Below are positions 11,199 through 22,414 of a DNA stretch of 64,000 nucleotides, piece by piece. The stretch is taken from contig CM046839.1 of assembly GCA_025618425.1 (NCBI GenBank), forward strand, positions 4,672,533 through 4,736,532. The letters run 5' to 3'. Both the position numbers and the translations under genes were made by a program. The stretch is from Heliocidaris tuberculata (lineage: Eukaryota > Echinodermata > Echinoidea > Camarodonta > Echinometridae). The notes beneath the pieces are model-generated. The model was not told the origin of the DNA. It worked only from the letters and a program-made list of their open reading frames with translations, and did not search any database. The stretch's first letter is position 1, and each line of letters begins with the position of its first letter.

Positions 11199-11798
11199 TT
11201 AATCAGAATCATGAACCCAGTGCATCTTTCCTTTCTTTCCTCTCCTAAAGTGCATAGAGACATGCAATTTTGCTTATGTGTAATGCGCTATATAAGAATG
11301 TTTGATTATTATTATTATTATTATAACAAATAGGACTATAACAGTTATGTCATAATTGCATGGCCTAGCCTTCTCTTCTCCCCATCTCTTTCTCCTTTTT
11401 CCCCCCTTCTTCCTCTTTTTTTTTTTTTTTTGCTCGCTTGAAAAATGATAGGGGGCGGCCGCCCCCTCCCTGCCCCCCCCCCCTGTAGCGCCGCCCCTGA
11501 GCATATTGTTATAGGTCCTCATGAAAGAAAAGATCCTACTAAGTAATACATTTTGAAAAAAAATAACATTTTAGTCAATTTGTGTGCTGGAGCAAATGGG
11601 GGAGTTGTCCGCCACTATATCACAGTGACCATCATACATTCGGCCAATCTGAAATTCCCATATGTATTGTGATTACAACTTTTCAAAATTCATAACTTTC
11701 GTTTTGCTTGTTTGATTTCGTTCAAACTTTCACCAATCTGCTTCTTTAAATTTTCCTCTTTCTTTCACAACAACCTGCCATTAAGGTTTGATTTCCCT

Positions 11799-14700
11799 TT
11801 AAACCAGCGTCGGGTATCAACTGAAGTAGAATACAGATCATATATCATGTATATCTTACCAAATAGTTTCAAAAGCTGACAGCATAAAGCTTGACCCCAG
11901 TGTACAAAGCTCTAGCAATTAGTATTGTTGAAGACTGGCACTGTTTGACCCTTGATGATGCTTCTTCACATAGTCCTGTCTTCAGATAGATAGCATATAT
12001 AGATATAAAGAAATACTTAGTACAATATTTCACCTGGTTTCAAGTCCAGAGTTATGACATGGTTCATTATTTCTTAATTAAGATAATGCACCTTTTGTGT
12101 GTGCTTTATGCAGATATACATCGATACCCCAACAGTATGCCCAGAGACGAATTATGAGGAACAGGGGTTGCCGAAATATTCGGAAATTATTGTAGTTCTA
12201 CGATTTCTGAAAATCGTAACATTGACATGACTGAAGGCATTTGATTTTTGTTTCCTACCATAGAGGATAGATATTCTGTGATAAAATGTATGCATTCCCA
12301 TTGAGCCTAATAAACCTACTGCATGTAAAGTATACGAGTTAATGCCCTTCAGAAAATGGCATGAACCTCTAAACTATTTGATCCATTCACCATGTTCACA
12401 TACGAATTTATTTCTGCTTGATAATCATGTTTGTTGGGTAATTTCTCTTGCTGTATGTATTTGAATTCACATAATATGGACGTTATTGTTTCCTGGGGCA
12501 ATACCTCATTTTCTTTTCCTTCCTTTCTATTCCGCCGAGGAAATATATATTGCACATAATATCAGAGAAAACCTTTATTCCACATCGTGATCTTCCATTA
12601 GTGTTAGGATTCACCGAGATAATGGTGCTGGAACTCGTGTAGGATTTCGAATATATATTACACTGTTCCATAATGGGTTGTTATGATGAATGTATGTTTT
12701 TCTGTGATTTTTATTTTGCAAGAAAAATCGTTTTCTACTTTATATTACCAGCCTCAGTGTAAGACTAAGAGCGGAAGACAGATCGGGTTTATGGACAGAT
12801 ATATAGGCATTGTTTTATGGATTTTTTTTTATTTTTTTTTTTTTTTTTTTTTTTGGGGGGGGGGGTCTTTTCTTAAAAACTAGGTTGAGTTCGGGGAAAA
12901 GTGACACATATATCTTGTAAGCTTTTTTTTTTTTTTCTTCCTATGTGGATTATGAAAGTAACATTATCATTTTAAAAACGATTCCTCTCCACATAATTAT
13001 CCTCAAACTTTTGATGTCACATGTGCCATGTAGTCCCATATGCCAAATCTGTGTGCAGTGCTTTTCACAGTGTGTGATTTTTTAGCAATATTGAGTAGAT
13101 TTTTAATAATTTTGATGGCTATGTCAATAAGTTTCGCGCAATTTGTTGCATCTGCGCGTAGCCTGAATGTCATCAGAATGACACGTGCGCGCCACTGATC
13201 TCTGTAGAGATCAGTGGTGCGCGCGCACAGAATCAGTCTAAAAACACAAAATATTTCATAACTAATTCATAAAAAGGCCAGAATTCTACAAAACCAGTAG
13301 AAGTCAAAATAAGAAAGGTCAAACCTAGAACTCTTACTCTTTTAAGAAACCTTTTAACTGGTTAATTCCCACCATTAACAGCACTGCTAACCAATTAACA
13401 AAATTACCTTGTCACTGCGAGTCGATTACTTTCCCCATAGAAACACGTGTAATTTGGGTGTTCTACGTTTTTGTGAGGCAACATAAAAAGGCCGTTTTCA
13501 AACAAAATTGGCCAGAATTCTACATATGAGATGATTACATTTTTATGCTCAGCAGCTTCTTTGTTTCTTCAATATTCATATTCCTTTTTAACTGAATTAA
13601 ATTGTTAAAAAGTGAAAAAGATATAAGTATTTTTAAAAGTTGAAATTTACGTTTTTCATGATTAATGTACAGGGTTCTATGGAGGGAATCGCAGAGGGAA
13701 AGTGATACGCGCGCGCGCATGGTTGAGAATGCAACACACTTTTTGGTATGCCAAAATCTCACAATATACAATAATAATGGGGAAATTTGAAATGATAACA
13801 CGGCCTAATCATTTAAATGTAAAATCCAATGTGCACTATTCTAAGGGGAATACAAAATCGTACACGTTGCTGAAGAGAGCAAAACATTTTTTTACTGAAA
13901 ATGTGGCATTAGAGAGAGAGAAAGATATTCTCATCGCTAAAATCCTCGGGAAAGATCATGCCACCAGTTGAAGACACCAAACCTGTGAAGTCTCTGTCTC
14001 TTGTACAATCTTGAAGTTATTATCTATGTAAATCGTCTCCAGCGCACATGCATGCATCAGTGCAAAAGCCGGTTCCCGGGGCAATCTCTGCTGCCTCCTC
14101 GAGTCGATTATTCCAAGCTCTAGTGAAACTGGGTTAAGAATGAGCTAGGTTGGTTTGAAGGCAGATAATCCTACAATCAGTTCTGGTCAAGTAAGTTACT
14201 TCATCCACTGTCTGCCGGCGGCATACGAGAAAAATATTTGCACGTTTTCACTTGTTCACGAAATCAACTTACAGCTTATCCCTTTATAACATTTTAAAAA
14301 TCATTAAAAATTATAAAATCATGTGGAATGAAACGTATGTTAAAGTCCACGTATGCTAGTAGTATTTCTATTTATGTATACACTGAACACACATTTCATA
14401 CTATTTCATGTTCCCCGCATCGATTAGTTCTCTAATACTATCAGATAATAGAGAGAGAAAAAAAATGAATTTTGTCATTTTCGCATAAAATTTACTTTAA
14501 ATACCCTTGGTGTTTGTGGCCAAAAAAGGCGTTCCGTTCGTATGTAACTTTAAAAGTGACCTGGTGACATAATCGATATTGAAAGCAGTAGTGAAATAAT
14601 TTTACAGTGTTTGTGGAGCATACCTACGACGTTAAACAATCAATAAGGGTGAATAGAACGTTATCTGCATTTTATTATCTGGTGAAAAAAAAAAAGAGAA

Positions 14701-16030
14701 GATTTTTAACAAACCTGATAACTGAAATTACCTTTATGTATTTTTGTATTCTGTATCTTGCCATCCTTTCCCGTCTCGTTAAAACCTCCATCTAACTCTA
14801 GTACTCTAGCACATTTAACTATGCGACCATGATTTTTGAGTATTCGCTGGCTTTCGCTAATTTGAGCCGATTATTTGTCTACGGATATTTGCACGCAAAA
14901 ACGTCGCACAGTACGTGCTATAGCCAATAAAAGTGTGCACCACACACTTTTTGAAGTAATTTATGAAAGAATAAGGACGAAATTTAGACAAAATATTCGT
15001 GATTCCTTTTCTTTTAGATTAATAAAAAGTTCGTTGCTATTCATTTTTATTCACTTCATATTTTCTCATAAAAGAGCTTCTTGCATTATAAGTTGGAACA
15101 AGCATCATCTGATAATATTTAATATTTTCATGATCGTGCAGCTGCTGCGGAAAAAAATCACTTTTAAACATTTTGACAGCTTCAACAAAGCTAATTTTTG
15201 CTGTAATTGTGAAAATATATTCTGTTTGACCTTTGTTGAAAGTTTTAGCACCCGTAGTGCTTTGATTATATTTTTAAAAAATCAATTTTCATAGTCATTT
15301 ACAATATTTTCCTCTGACAGATTAAGTGGAAAGTGTGCGGCATAAAATAACAATTTCTTCTGAAATATGCGAAGAAGCATTATTTATGGCGATGAAAAGT
15401 GTTAATAAAAACATTTGATTGTTGCCCAAAACTTTTTTGGGGGTTGAGAACCGTTCTAGATCAGTTAATGTCGATTCTGATATAGCTCGTCTCTGTCCGG
15501 CTTATACACGAGCCTATTGGGAAACATGGATAAGTGTAATTGTGCACCACAAACAAAAGCTTTATTTTCTACAATTTTCGAAGGAGATTTTGCTCTGTGA
15601 GGATGCATTTTCTCATCATTAATATTTTTTCTAATGGTCAATAGCAAAGAATGCCTTCTTTTGCAAAATGAGTGGAATATAAGCAATAGCGAACAAAAAA
15701 TGCATGTGAAGAAATTATGTTACGTTTTCATTAAAAAAACGTCGCCCTCTTGTGTTATCAATTAAACATAATAGTTCGTTCGCTTTGTTTGATAATGGTG
15801 TTTTTATACATAACGTGTCGCACAGTGTTATTTATGAAGTAACTGTGCACCATCAAAACCTAACATAGGCAGAAATGTATATCTTATTTTTGTTTTGTTC
15901 CTTATATTTTTTATAAGTCATTTGTTTAATTACCTCAGTAAGGAATGTTGAAAAACAATGCAAAACTAGAAATATAGGCCTAATCATGCAAAGCCAAGGT
16001 ATACCTTTGAAGGTTCGGGCCTATACTTCC
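11799..16030. other. Intergenic, no gene seen
   Basis: AT-rich DNA without recognisable coding potential. It contains a T-run/G-run near 12830-12866, a GC-rich hairpin (13185-13232) and two copies of GGCCAGAATTCTACA (near 13276 and 13511). Short open frames at 13.5-15.6 kb have no domain character and I do not call them. Confidence 0.55.
13185..13232. repeat. GC-rich palindrome/hairpin
   Basis: The arms CCACTGATCTCT and AGAGATCAGTGG are perfect complements separated by 2 nt, and are extended outward by imperfect GCGCGC-rich sequence. It could be the abutting ends of two elements or a stable hairpin. Confidence 0.6.
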
Positions 16031-16039
16031 TCTACTACC

Positions 16040-16046
16040 TATAGGC

Positions 16047-16097
<51 letters not shown>

Positions 16098-16199
16098 ACA
16101 ATAATACAAATAATAATAACTAAAACAACTTCTACTACTACCACTACTACTGCTGCTTCTGCTGCTACTGCTACTAGTATGACTAAAAATCTTACATCT

Positions 16200-16231
<32 letters not shown>

Positions 16232-16381
16232 GGCCTACTACTACTACTGCTACTCTACTACTACTAGTAGTAGTAGTAGTAGCAGTAGTAGTAGTAGGAG
16301 TAGTAGTACATGTAGTAGCAGTACAGTAGTAGAAGTACTAGTAGTAGTAGTAGTAGTAGCAGTACAGTAGTAGAAGTAGTG

Positions 16382-16460
<79 letters not shown>
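16040..16460. repeat. Inverted trinucleotide microsatellites, (CTA)n then (TAG)n
   Basis: ACT/CTA repeats at about 16040-16095 and 16198-16260 switch abruptly near 16262 to TAG/AGT repeats running to about 16460. The two blocks are reverse complements, so the strand can fold on itself. Interruptions (CTGCTG, TAGCAG) suggest an old, shuffled array. Confidence 0.9.
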
Positions 16461-16461
<1 letters not shown>

Positions 16462-17994
16462 TCAGGGTTCACTGGCAATAGAAGTGGTAGCATAGCATTT
16501 TATTGAACTAATATACTATTTCTACATTTATCAAATAAAACAGAAGTGAACAGAACGTGATAGGATAAATATGTTATAGATAGGACAAGACTGAATAAAA
16601 TTGAATATAGTAAAGTAAGTAAGAAAGTTCACTGAAAATGGGGGGGGGGGGGGTGAAAACATGCAGATACAGTCAGCACAGTAAATAGAAGTAAAAGACT
16701 GAAATGTACAGAAAACATGTCCACAAAATAATGTTTGCCATATAAGCAATGACAACAAACATCATTTGCGTTTTATTTATTGTTTTAATCAATGTAAATC
16801 AAATACACTTTAATATGTACAAATATGAAATAAAAAACACACATGCATCATCCATGCATGACATATATACCAATATTCAAATGATTCTATACTTTTTTCC
16901 ATTTTTTTTTTCCAGATTAGGGTTGGATCATACAAATGAAAGGGTCAAAGTGACCAAAGGAAATGTAACTCCAAAGAAAACTGAACAACCTTCTTTTTCA
17001 AGTATGTTGTGATGAAGCTAAGGCTAACGCACTTATTAGTACAGGACATCTAACCTACTGTCAATAGTTGGGTAAAAGTGCACTTTCTTCTCTAAAATGA
17101 TGCCTGCAATAGTTAGGAACAGTAAGGTTTGCAATTCTCATTCTTTTAAAGTTAGAAATCAGAGAAAAGCATCAGATTTGTTCCAAAAGATATGACTCTC
17201 TTGTCTATCATAAAAATAATAGTAATCAACCAGTCACACCAAGAACATTCCTGTACTTTCAGTGAATGAAAGCAAACATGACACTGGATAATGATAAACA
17301 GACCAATACCTCTGAAATTGTTGTAGTAGATGTGGTTATGTTATCAAGTCTGTCAAATAATTCTTTTGATATCTAGCTATGTTTAACTTCATTAGCAGTT
17401 TTTGTTGAGCTTCTTCAATTCAGCAGAATGAAAATAAACCATACTGTCACTCTAAAAAATCATAGGATTTTCAGTACACCAAGAAGGTCATTTTTATAGT
17501 ATATGTGCCTAAAAAATTGAAGAAAGTAACCCAGAAGAAGTCAATGCTGATCAAGGTAACACTCAAATAGGTGACTCATATGAAAACAAATTGTGTGGCA
17601 TTTCTAAATCTTTATGACATAACTAGAGATCACCATGTTAAAATGTCAGTTATACTATATAAAATAAGGCCACATAAAGTGTTGTTGACATATCTTTTAG
17701 ACTTGGAATGAACTTTAAGTACTAATAAGTACTAATGAGAAAGTTATTGCCTTTTTTTTTTTGGTTGTTGTTGTTTTGTTTTGTTTTGCTTTGTTTTGTT
17801 TTGTTGTTTTTTTGGTAAGACCTTGCACATCTAAAATGTAATAAATAAGAGTGCAATGCATAGCATCCATACACCGTGATTATAATATTATCTCCTGAAT
17901 ATTTCATGGAGACACATTCCATATGAAATCATGCTTCTTATGAAGGCACATTTATGGAGGCTAATGATGAAATTTGCAACTGGCACATCCTAGA
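16461..17994. other. Intergenic, no gene seen
   Basis: AT-rich with a G-run near 16640 and a TTTTG microsatellite (about 17760-17815). It lies downstream of the 3' end of the candidate minus-strand gene. Nothing else is supportable. Confidence 0.5.
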
Positions 17995-18000
17995 TTTATT
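17995..18000 (-). promoter_or_regulatory. Candidate polyadenylation signal AATAAA
   Basis: The minus strand reads AATAAA about 15 nt beyond the stop codon at 18015-18017 of the last candidate exon. Its position fits a very short 3' UTR; chance occurrence in AT-rich DNA is the alternative. Confidence 0.35.
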
Positions 18001-18014
18001 TGCATTTGTGAAAG

Positions 18015-18139
18015 TTAACCAAACAAATTCTTCCCTAAAACTTGGAAAATTTTCTTATTTTTTAACAATTTTATCTTGTAGAATTGGTCTTCGTCAATCT
18101 CCTCCTTCATCTGACTGCTCATGGTTTGGTAAACTTTGT
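18015..18139 (-). CDS. Candidate last exon of unrecognised minus-strand gene
   Basis: A strong acceptor (long pyrimidine run then CTTCTGCAG at 18140) opens a 125-nt exon. Read with two leading nucleotides, it encodes KVYQTMSSQMKEEIDEDQFY and about 20 further residues before TAA at 18015-18017; the other two frames stop early. The peptide is charged and helical-looking, and I match it to no family. It needs an upstream exon ending in phase 1, which I could not place with confidence. Confidence 0.4.
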
Positions 18140-18256
18140 CTGCAGAAGGAAAAAAAAAATCAAGATCGAAATTAGAAAGATAATCCAAGATTTATCCTGA
18201 TGAACATAAATACATATTTCTACATTTCCAATGCTATGGCACATAAAGTGATAAAA

Positions 18257-18568
18257 CTATTGATACACACAAGTTAGAGAATAGGAATGCAATGCTATAG
18301 ATACAACAGCTAACTGACATAAACTAGTGATAGTTGTGACAAATATATGTCCTCTTAGCCATGCATTGTAAATTGAAATAATTCGTCGAATAAGGAATGC
18401 AATGTGATCCCACAGATCTAAAAACAGGTATTGTATATAGCCATGCAATGGGAATCCACTCTCTAAAGATGTTACAAAAGCTATAAGAACAACATGAGAT
18501 AAGCTCTTTTTTTCTATAGCAGAGCGCATTTCTTCCTCATCACTTTCACTGAGAAGCCTCCTTTTTCT
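18257..18568 (-). CDS. Candidate exon with KRKR-type basic and SESDEEE acidic stretch; 3' limit uncertain
   Basis: The acceptor CTGTTTCCAG ends at 18569. In phase 0 the exon begins RKRRLLSESDEEEMRSAIEK, a basic cluster followed by a casein-kinase-2-like acidic stretch, as is common in nuclear proteins. The frame stays open to a stop at 18257-18259, but the later part looks like read-through into intron. Possible donors (GTGAAA, GTGATG, GTAACA) are weak. Phase 0 agrees with the exon at 19122-19172. Function unknown. Confidence 0.4.
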   Translation of the reverse strand, partial: RKRRLLSESDEEEMRSAIEKKSLSHVVLIAFVTSLESGFPLHGYIQYLFLDLWDHIAFLIRRIISIYNAWLRGHIFVTTITSLCQLAVVSIALHSYSLTCVYQ

Positions 18569-19121
18569 CTGGAAACAGAAAGGGATTACAATGCAACATT
18601 TTCTCTATTTTGAATTATACAGATAAATGTCAACACAACATGATATTGTTCTAAGATATGTTTCAGAGACCAACTGTATATTTGTATTGATGAGAACATG
18701 TTTCACTTAATCAATGACAGTGGGAAAACATGGAATATATTTATCCTGACTTGTTGCCTAAAAGAACAGACAAAAGTCTGACATGTTGAGAAGAGTTTTA
18801 TATATTTCATTTATAGCATGATGTTATTTTCCCATAGACATTTGCAAAGAATAGAAAACTTCAAATATTGAATTTCCAAAAACCTAATGAAGTAATCAAA
18901 CAACTACATCAAATTTAGAAATCCTTTGATAATCTTAAAGATCATGAGTGAGTCTGCCTGACATAATTATTAACTTGACAAATATTGAATGAAACAATTT
19001 TAGGAGACATATTATAGTTTCATAAATTTTCAATCAAAGTTGAGTCTAAGTTTGGAATTTCAATAATCAATATGACAATATGAGGGGGAAAACACAGAGC
19101 ATGCACACTAGCATTTCTTAC

Positions 19122-19172
19122 CTGAGGTTTGCTTTTTGCCAGCTTAGGTGGGACATAACCTGGGTCATCATC
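19122..19172 (-). CDS. Candidate 51-nt exon (DDDPGYVPPKLAKSKPQ)
   Basis: Bounded by acceptor TTCTTAAAG and a strong donor CAG|GTAAGA. In phase 0 it encodes 17 residues, DDDPGYVPPKLAKSKPQ, and is symmetric (0,0). Its opening GATGATGAC and Pro-rich content resemble the exons at 21771-21854 and 22325-22414, suggesting exon duplication within one gene. It joins in frame to the basic/acidic exon downstream. Confidence 0.5.
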
Positions 19173-19717
19173 CTTTAAGAATAAATAAGCAAACACATTG
19201 ACTTCATTAATCCCTTAAATTTAAAAAAAGATGAATAGGTTAATCTGAGCTGTTTATGAAATGAAACATTAAAGAAAAGAGAAAGAGAATGGGAAAATGA
19301 AATTTAACTACATTAGTCAAGCTCGGTGTAGGAGGTCTGTAGTAGCAGTGCTAAACAAACATGGCTCTTTGTTTAGTTTACTTATACTGAAAATATCTTA
19401 CTATCTATCTCTTTCTTACTGGTTATATCATATAACAAAAGTCTCTGTGTATTCTAATAATGTGGCAGGTCCTGACTACGATGTAAAGACAAGCAGGTAG
19501 GAGCAATGTGCTCACTTATTCTTATGCGAGACATTATGGCAAATGTAACTCCACAGCAGGGTTTTAGCTTAATCTAAAGGCAAGTTTTAATGAAGAGACT
19601 AAAAATTTAACAAAAACAAAAACTTAGAATGAGGCATACACTGTCTCTCGTTTAACATGAATAAGAGCCATCTTAAATATAGCATTTAGGGAAAATTTGA
19701 TGTTTAAGGCCATTTAA

Positions 19718-20493
19718 CCCTTACTGTACTGGGCTATTTCGAGCTCCTCTCTGAATTGGGGGGGGGGGGCCTCGGAGGCCCCCCCCCCCTGATCTCGGCC
19801 GCGACATGACGGATCGCCGCAAAATTTTGCACAGACCTCGAAAATCGCGTAAAGAACACAAATCCATCGTTACTTTTATGTAAATCTTTATTTTTTCATT
19901 TAATATTATAATTTATGCAAATTATATGCATAAATATGCATTTTGGTTGATAATTAAGTAAAGAAAGGCCTTAGAGATAAAATTTTAATGCAAAAAGTTC
20001 TTTCTAAACCTTAAAATCAATATTATATAAGAAAAAAATGCAAAAGTGATTTCAATTCTTATGTATTCTATTGTTTTACAAATTTCTTATGTATTTCTTT
20101 GTTTTTCAACTTTAACTTTTTTATTGTTTTTTAAAGTCTACTCTTTCAGAGTGTTATCTGAACTAATATTCAGTTAAAACAGATGATAATTACAGCTTAT
20201 AGAATAAATTACACGTGATAAAGGAGAAACATGAGGAAATGTAGTTTTCCATTCATTTTGTACACAAAACTCAGAAATTCTCCGTTTTCGGGCTGACATG
20301 AGGTCACAAAAGGTCATGTGACTCGGTAACGGTATGACCGATTTTCGCGAACTTGGTGTCAAAAGATGCGCAAGACTTGAAAGAAAAAAAGTCAGAAAGT
20401 GGCGTGGCGTGAAATGGAGCGATTCGAAATGCTCGGCAGAATTTGTCTAGGGGGGGCCTCCCAGGCCCCCCCCCCCCCCCAGTGCAGTTAGGG
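19718..20493. mobile_element. piggyBac-like MITE with TTAA flanks
   Basis: Flanked by TTAA at 19714-19717 and 20494-20497. The ends are inverted: CCCTTACTGTACTGGG at the left and the complement CCCTAACTGCACTGGG at the right. Each end also carries a G-run/CCTC/C-run hairpin (about 19759-19790 and 20451-20480). No transposase ORF. TTAA duplication with CCC-starting TIRs fits piggyBac-type mobilisation. Confidence 0.7.
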
Positions 20494-20595
20494 TTAATAT
20501 TGTTTTGCTTGGAATTATGTGTATCCTATTCATATTTTGCATAATGGCATTACTTTTCATGGTAACCCATTAATACCACAGAAGGTATGACGATA

Positions 20596-21293
20596 CAGTG
20601 CTAGAAAAAATACTCCGATCAGAGTCCTGTTGAATAAGTTTCTAATTTTTGACCTTTATTTCAGATCATCTTCAGGAACTAAAACATTAGTGAACATGAA
20701 CAATTTATATATAGTGTGAAAGTTTGACATCAAGTGGACTCAATCAATCAAATTACAAATAGAAAAGGAATGAGATTAAAAATACAAAGGAGAGTGGCTG
20801 AGAATTATACCATCCAGACGAATGTTAAATGGGATCAAATTGTAAAGGGGTGCACTGTAATTTAAAAAGTCATTCGGGCAATGAACTACAAAACACTCAA
20901 CTTTAAGACAGTGAGCTATGTTCATGACCTCAGACTTTTATTTGTAGCGTTAATTGTTCTCTCATGATAGCTCCCTCTTTCTGTTACATTCTACTTTATT
21001 TTGCCTTCCCGAATGACTTTTTAAATTACAGTGCACCCCTTTACAATTTGATCCCATTTAACATTCGTCTGGATGGTATAATTCTCAGCCACTCTCCTTT
21101 GTATTTTTAATCTCATTCCTTTTCTATTTGTAATTTGATTGATTGAGTTCACTTGATGTCAAACTTTCACACTATATATAAACTGTTCACATTCACTAAT
21201 GTTTTAGTTCCTGAAGATGATCTGAAATAAAGGTCAAAAAATAGAAACTCATTCAACATAACTCTGATCAGAGTATTTTTTTTTCTAGCAATG
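20596..21293. mobile_element. Foldback MITE, about 270-bp arms, TA flanks
   Basis: The left arm (20596 to about 20875) and right arm (about 21005-21293) are near-perfect inverted repeats around a loop of about 130 bp. The tips read CAGTGCTAGAAAAAATACTC and, on the other strand, CATTGCTAGAAA..., with TA on both sides (20594-20595, 21294-21295). No ORF. TA flanks suggest a Tc1/mariner-type mobiliser. Confidence 0.75.
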
Positions 21294-21371
21294 TATTTTC
21301 ACAGTAAATACTAGTAGATTTGAATAGCAGTACTATCTTAACAGCATAGTAAGCATACATGCATTACTTAC

Positions 21372-21498
21372 AGTAGACGTGTTGGGTGTTTCTGCTTCTG
21401 GCGCTGGTGCTGATGCTGGTGCTGGTGCTGCTGGTGCTGGTGCTGATGCTGGTGCTGGTGCTTCTGGTGCAGGTGCTGATGTTTTTTGGTGCATCAAC
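21372..21498 (-). CDS. Candidate Ala/Pro-rich repeat exon
   Basis: Acceptor TTTCTCCAAG and donor GTAAGT bound 127 nt made largely of six-base GGTGCT-type repeats. One frame encodes runs of APAPAS and ends TPNTST in phase 0, joining in frame to DDDPGYVPP in the next exon. All three frames are open because of the hexamer periodicity, so the true frame is not certain. An alternative acceptor 29 nt further in would let it follow the exon at 21771-21854 if that exon uses its GTAAGG donor. Confidence 0.45.
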
Positions 21499-21770
21499 CT
21501 TGGAGAAAGAAAGACAAAATTATATATGATTGCAACAGCAAGTTATTTCCAGTAAATTTGTCTGAATTAGAATTACTCTTTGGTAGTTACTAGTCCTGAA
21601 TTTTGGGTAACATAAAATTTATTGCACACAAATATTCAAACAAGCAAGCAAGATATGTCCAAGAATTTATGATACTTAATGCACTCTCAACAGAGCCCGA
21701 TCAGTTTGAAGTAAATAAAGCTATTTATTATTAGAAGTGATATGACAGCAAGAAGACAAACCTTACTCAC

Positions 21771-21854
21771 TAGTAATGAGCTTGAGGTGGCAACCCATAA
21801 ACTAGATGGGGCTGATGAGGTCCTAGGCTTTGGAGTAGGAGGCAATATGTCATC
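21771..21854 (-). CDS. Candidate Ser/Pro-rich exon (duplicated exon, copy A)
   Basis: Acceptor TTTTGAAAG and donor CTA|GTGAGT (or GTAAGG 4 nt further) bound an 84-nt exon. In phase 0 it encodes DDILPPTPKPRTSSAPSS followed by LWVATSSSLL. The low-complexity Pro/Ser composition suggests a disordered linker. It belongs to the duplicated unit and resembles the exon at 22325-22414. Confidence 0.45.
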
Positions 21855-22324
21855 CTTTCAAAACAAAGAAACAAAGAAAATTATTTACTTTCAAAATTAT
21901 CTTAAAATTACTTCTAAATCCTATTTGCATACAGCTCCATTGCTACACCCCCTACTTCAGCAAAGAAAGAAGTGGTAAATGTATGTTTTCCAATATGTAT
22001 ACTCTTATGGGAATATATAACTATCCATGCAAAAGAAAACATGTATAGCAATAAGGAGGACATGAAGAAGAGGAAGTAGGTTTTTTTTTTTTTTTTTAAA
22101 TTAGAGAAGGGGTGATAAAATAGTAGACATTGTACTACATTAAACCTTTCACCCTCACTTTAACCTTTGCAAAGAATGCCAGATGATTGTCTTTCAAAAC
22201 AAAAACATAATTTACAATAAACAAAATTATGTCAAAGGAGGACCCTTCAAAAAGATGGGTTCTCCTTATTCATCATTAGAAATGATAAAATGTAACAGAC
22301 AGCACGAAGTCAAACATAAATTAC

Positions 22325-22414
22325 CTGTTAAAAGCTTGAAGTGGCAACCCATAAACTAGATGGGGCTGATGAGGTGCTTGGCCTTGGATTACTAGGTAAT
22401 ACATGTACATCATC
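22325..22414 (-). pseudogene. Duplicated exon, copy B, with in-frame stop
   Basis: Same acceptor context as copy A and a CAG|GTAATT donor. In the frame used by copy A it reads DDVHVLPSNPRPSTSSAP... and then reaches TAA six bases before the donor. It could be a decayed copy, an alternative terminal exon or a poison exon. Another frame is open throughout but does not join sensibly to copy A. Confidence 0.4.

Larger units (their letters stand above)
7430..11327 (+). mobile_element. L2/CR1-group non-LTR retrotransposon, apparently full coding length
   Basis: A single-ORF LINE with APE-type endonuclease and reverse transcriptase. The 3' end has the pattern TGCGCTATATAAGAATG followed by an ATT microsatellite (to about 11327), typical of L2/CR1-group elements. 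The 5' boundary lies somewhere between the hAT left end and the ORF and cannot be fixed by eye; no target duplication was found. An uninterrupted 1113-codon ORF argues for recent insertion. Confidence 0.8.
7378..11499. mobile_element. hAT-like non-autonomous element with 8-bp TSD, carrying a LINE
   Basis: The termini are CAGGGGCGGCGCC at 7378 and GGCGCC-type GCGCCGCCCCTG ending at 11499, flanked by the direct repeat AGCATATT at 7370-7377 and 11500-11507. CAG...CTG ends and an 8-bp duplication are the hAT hallmark. The uninterrupted MITE copy at 43 kb carries a single near-identical target, AGCATGTT, at the matching point. Only short subterminal G-rich and C-rich stretches belong to the hAT-like element; nearly all of its 4.1 kb is the LINE. 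No hAT transposase is seen. Confidence 0.8.
7081..11798. mobile_element. Long-TIR MITE (TTAA type), copy 1, split by a hAT-like insertion
   Basis: Left half (7081-7377) and right half (11508-11798) together match, in opposite orientation, the continuous element at 43071-43656. The termini read AGGGCAATCC... and ...GATTTCCCT, with TTAA at 11799-11802 and a diverged TTAC at 7077-7080. The two ends are imperfect inverted repeats about 200 bp long. TTAA flanks suggest piggyBac-type mobilisation, but no transposase is present, so the superfamily is uncertain. The interruption is the hAT-like element at 7378-11499. Confidence 0.75.

Noticed and set aside
16040..16460. CRISPR-like array
   Set aside because: Simple trinucleotide repeats without spacers, in eukaryotic DNA.
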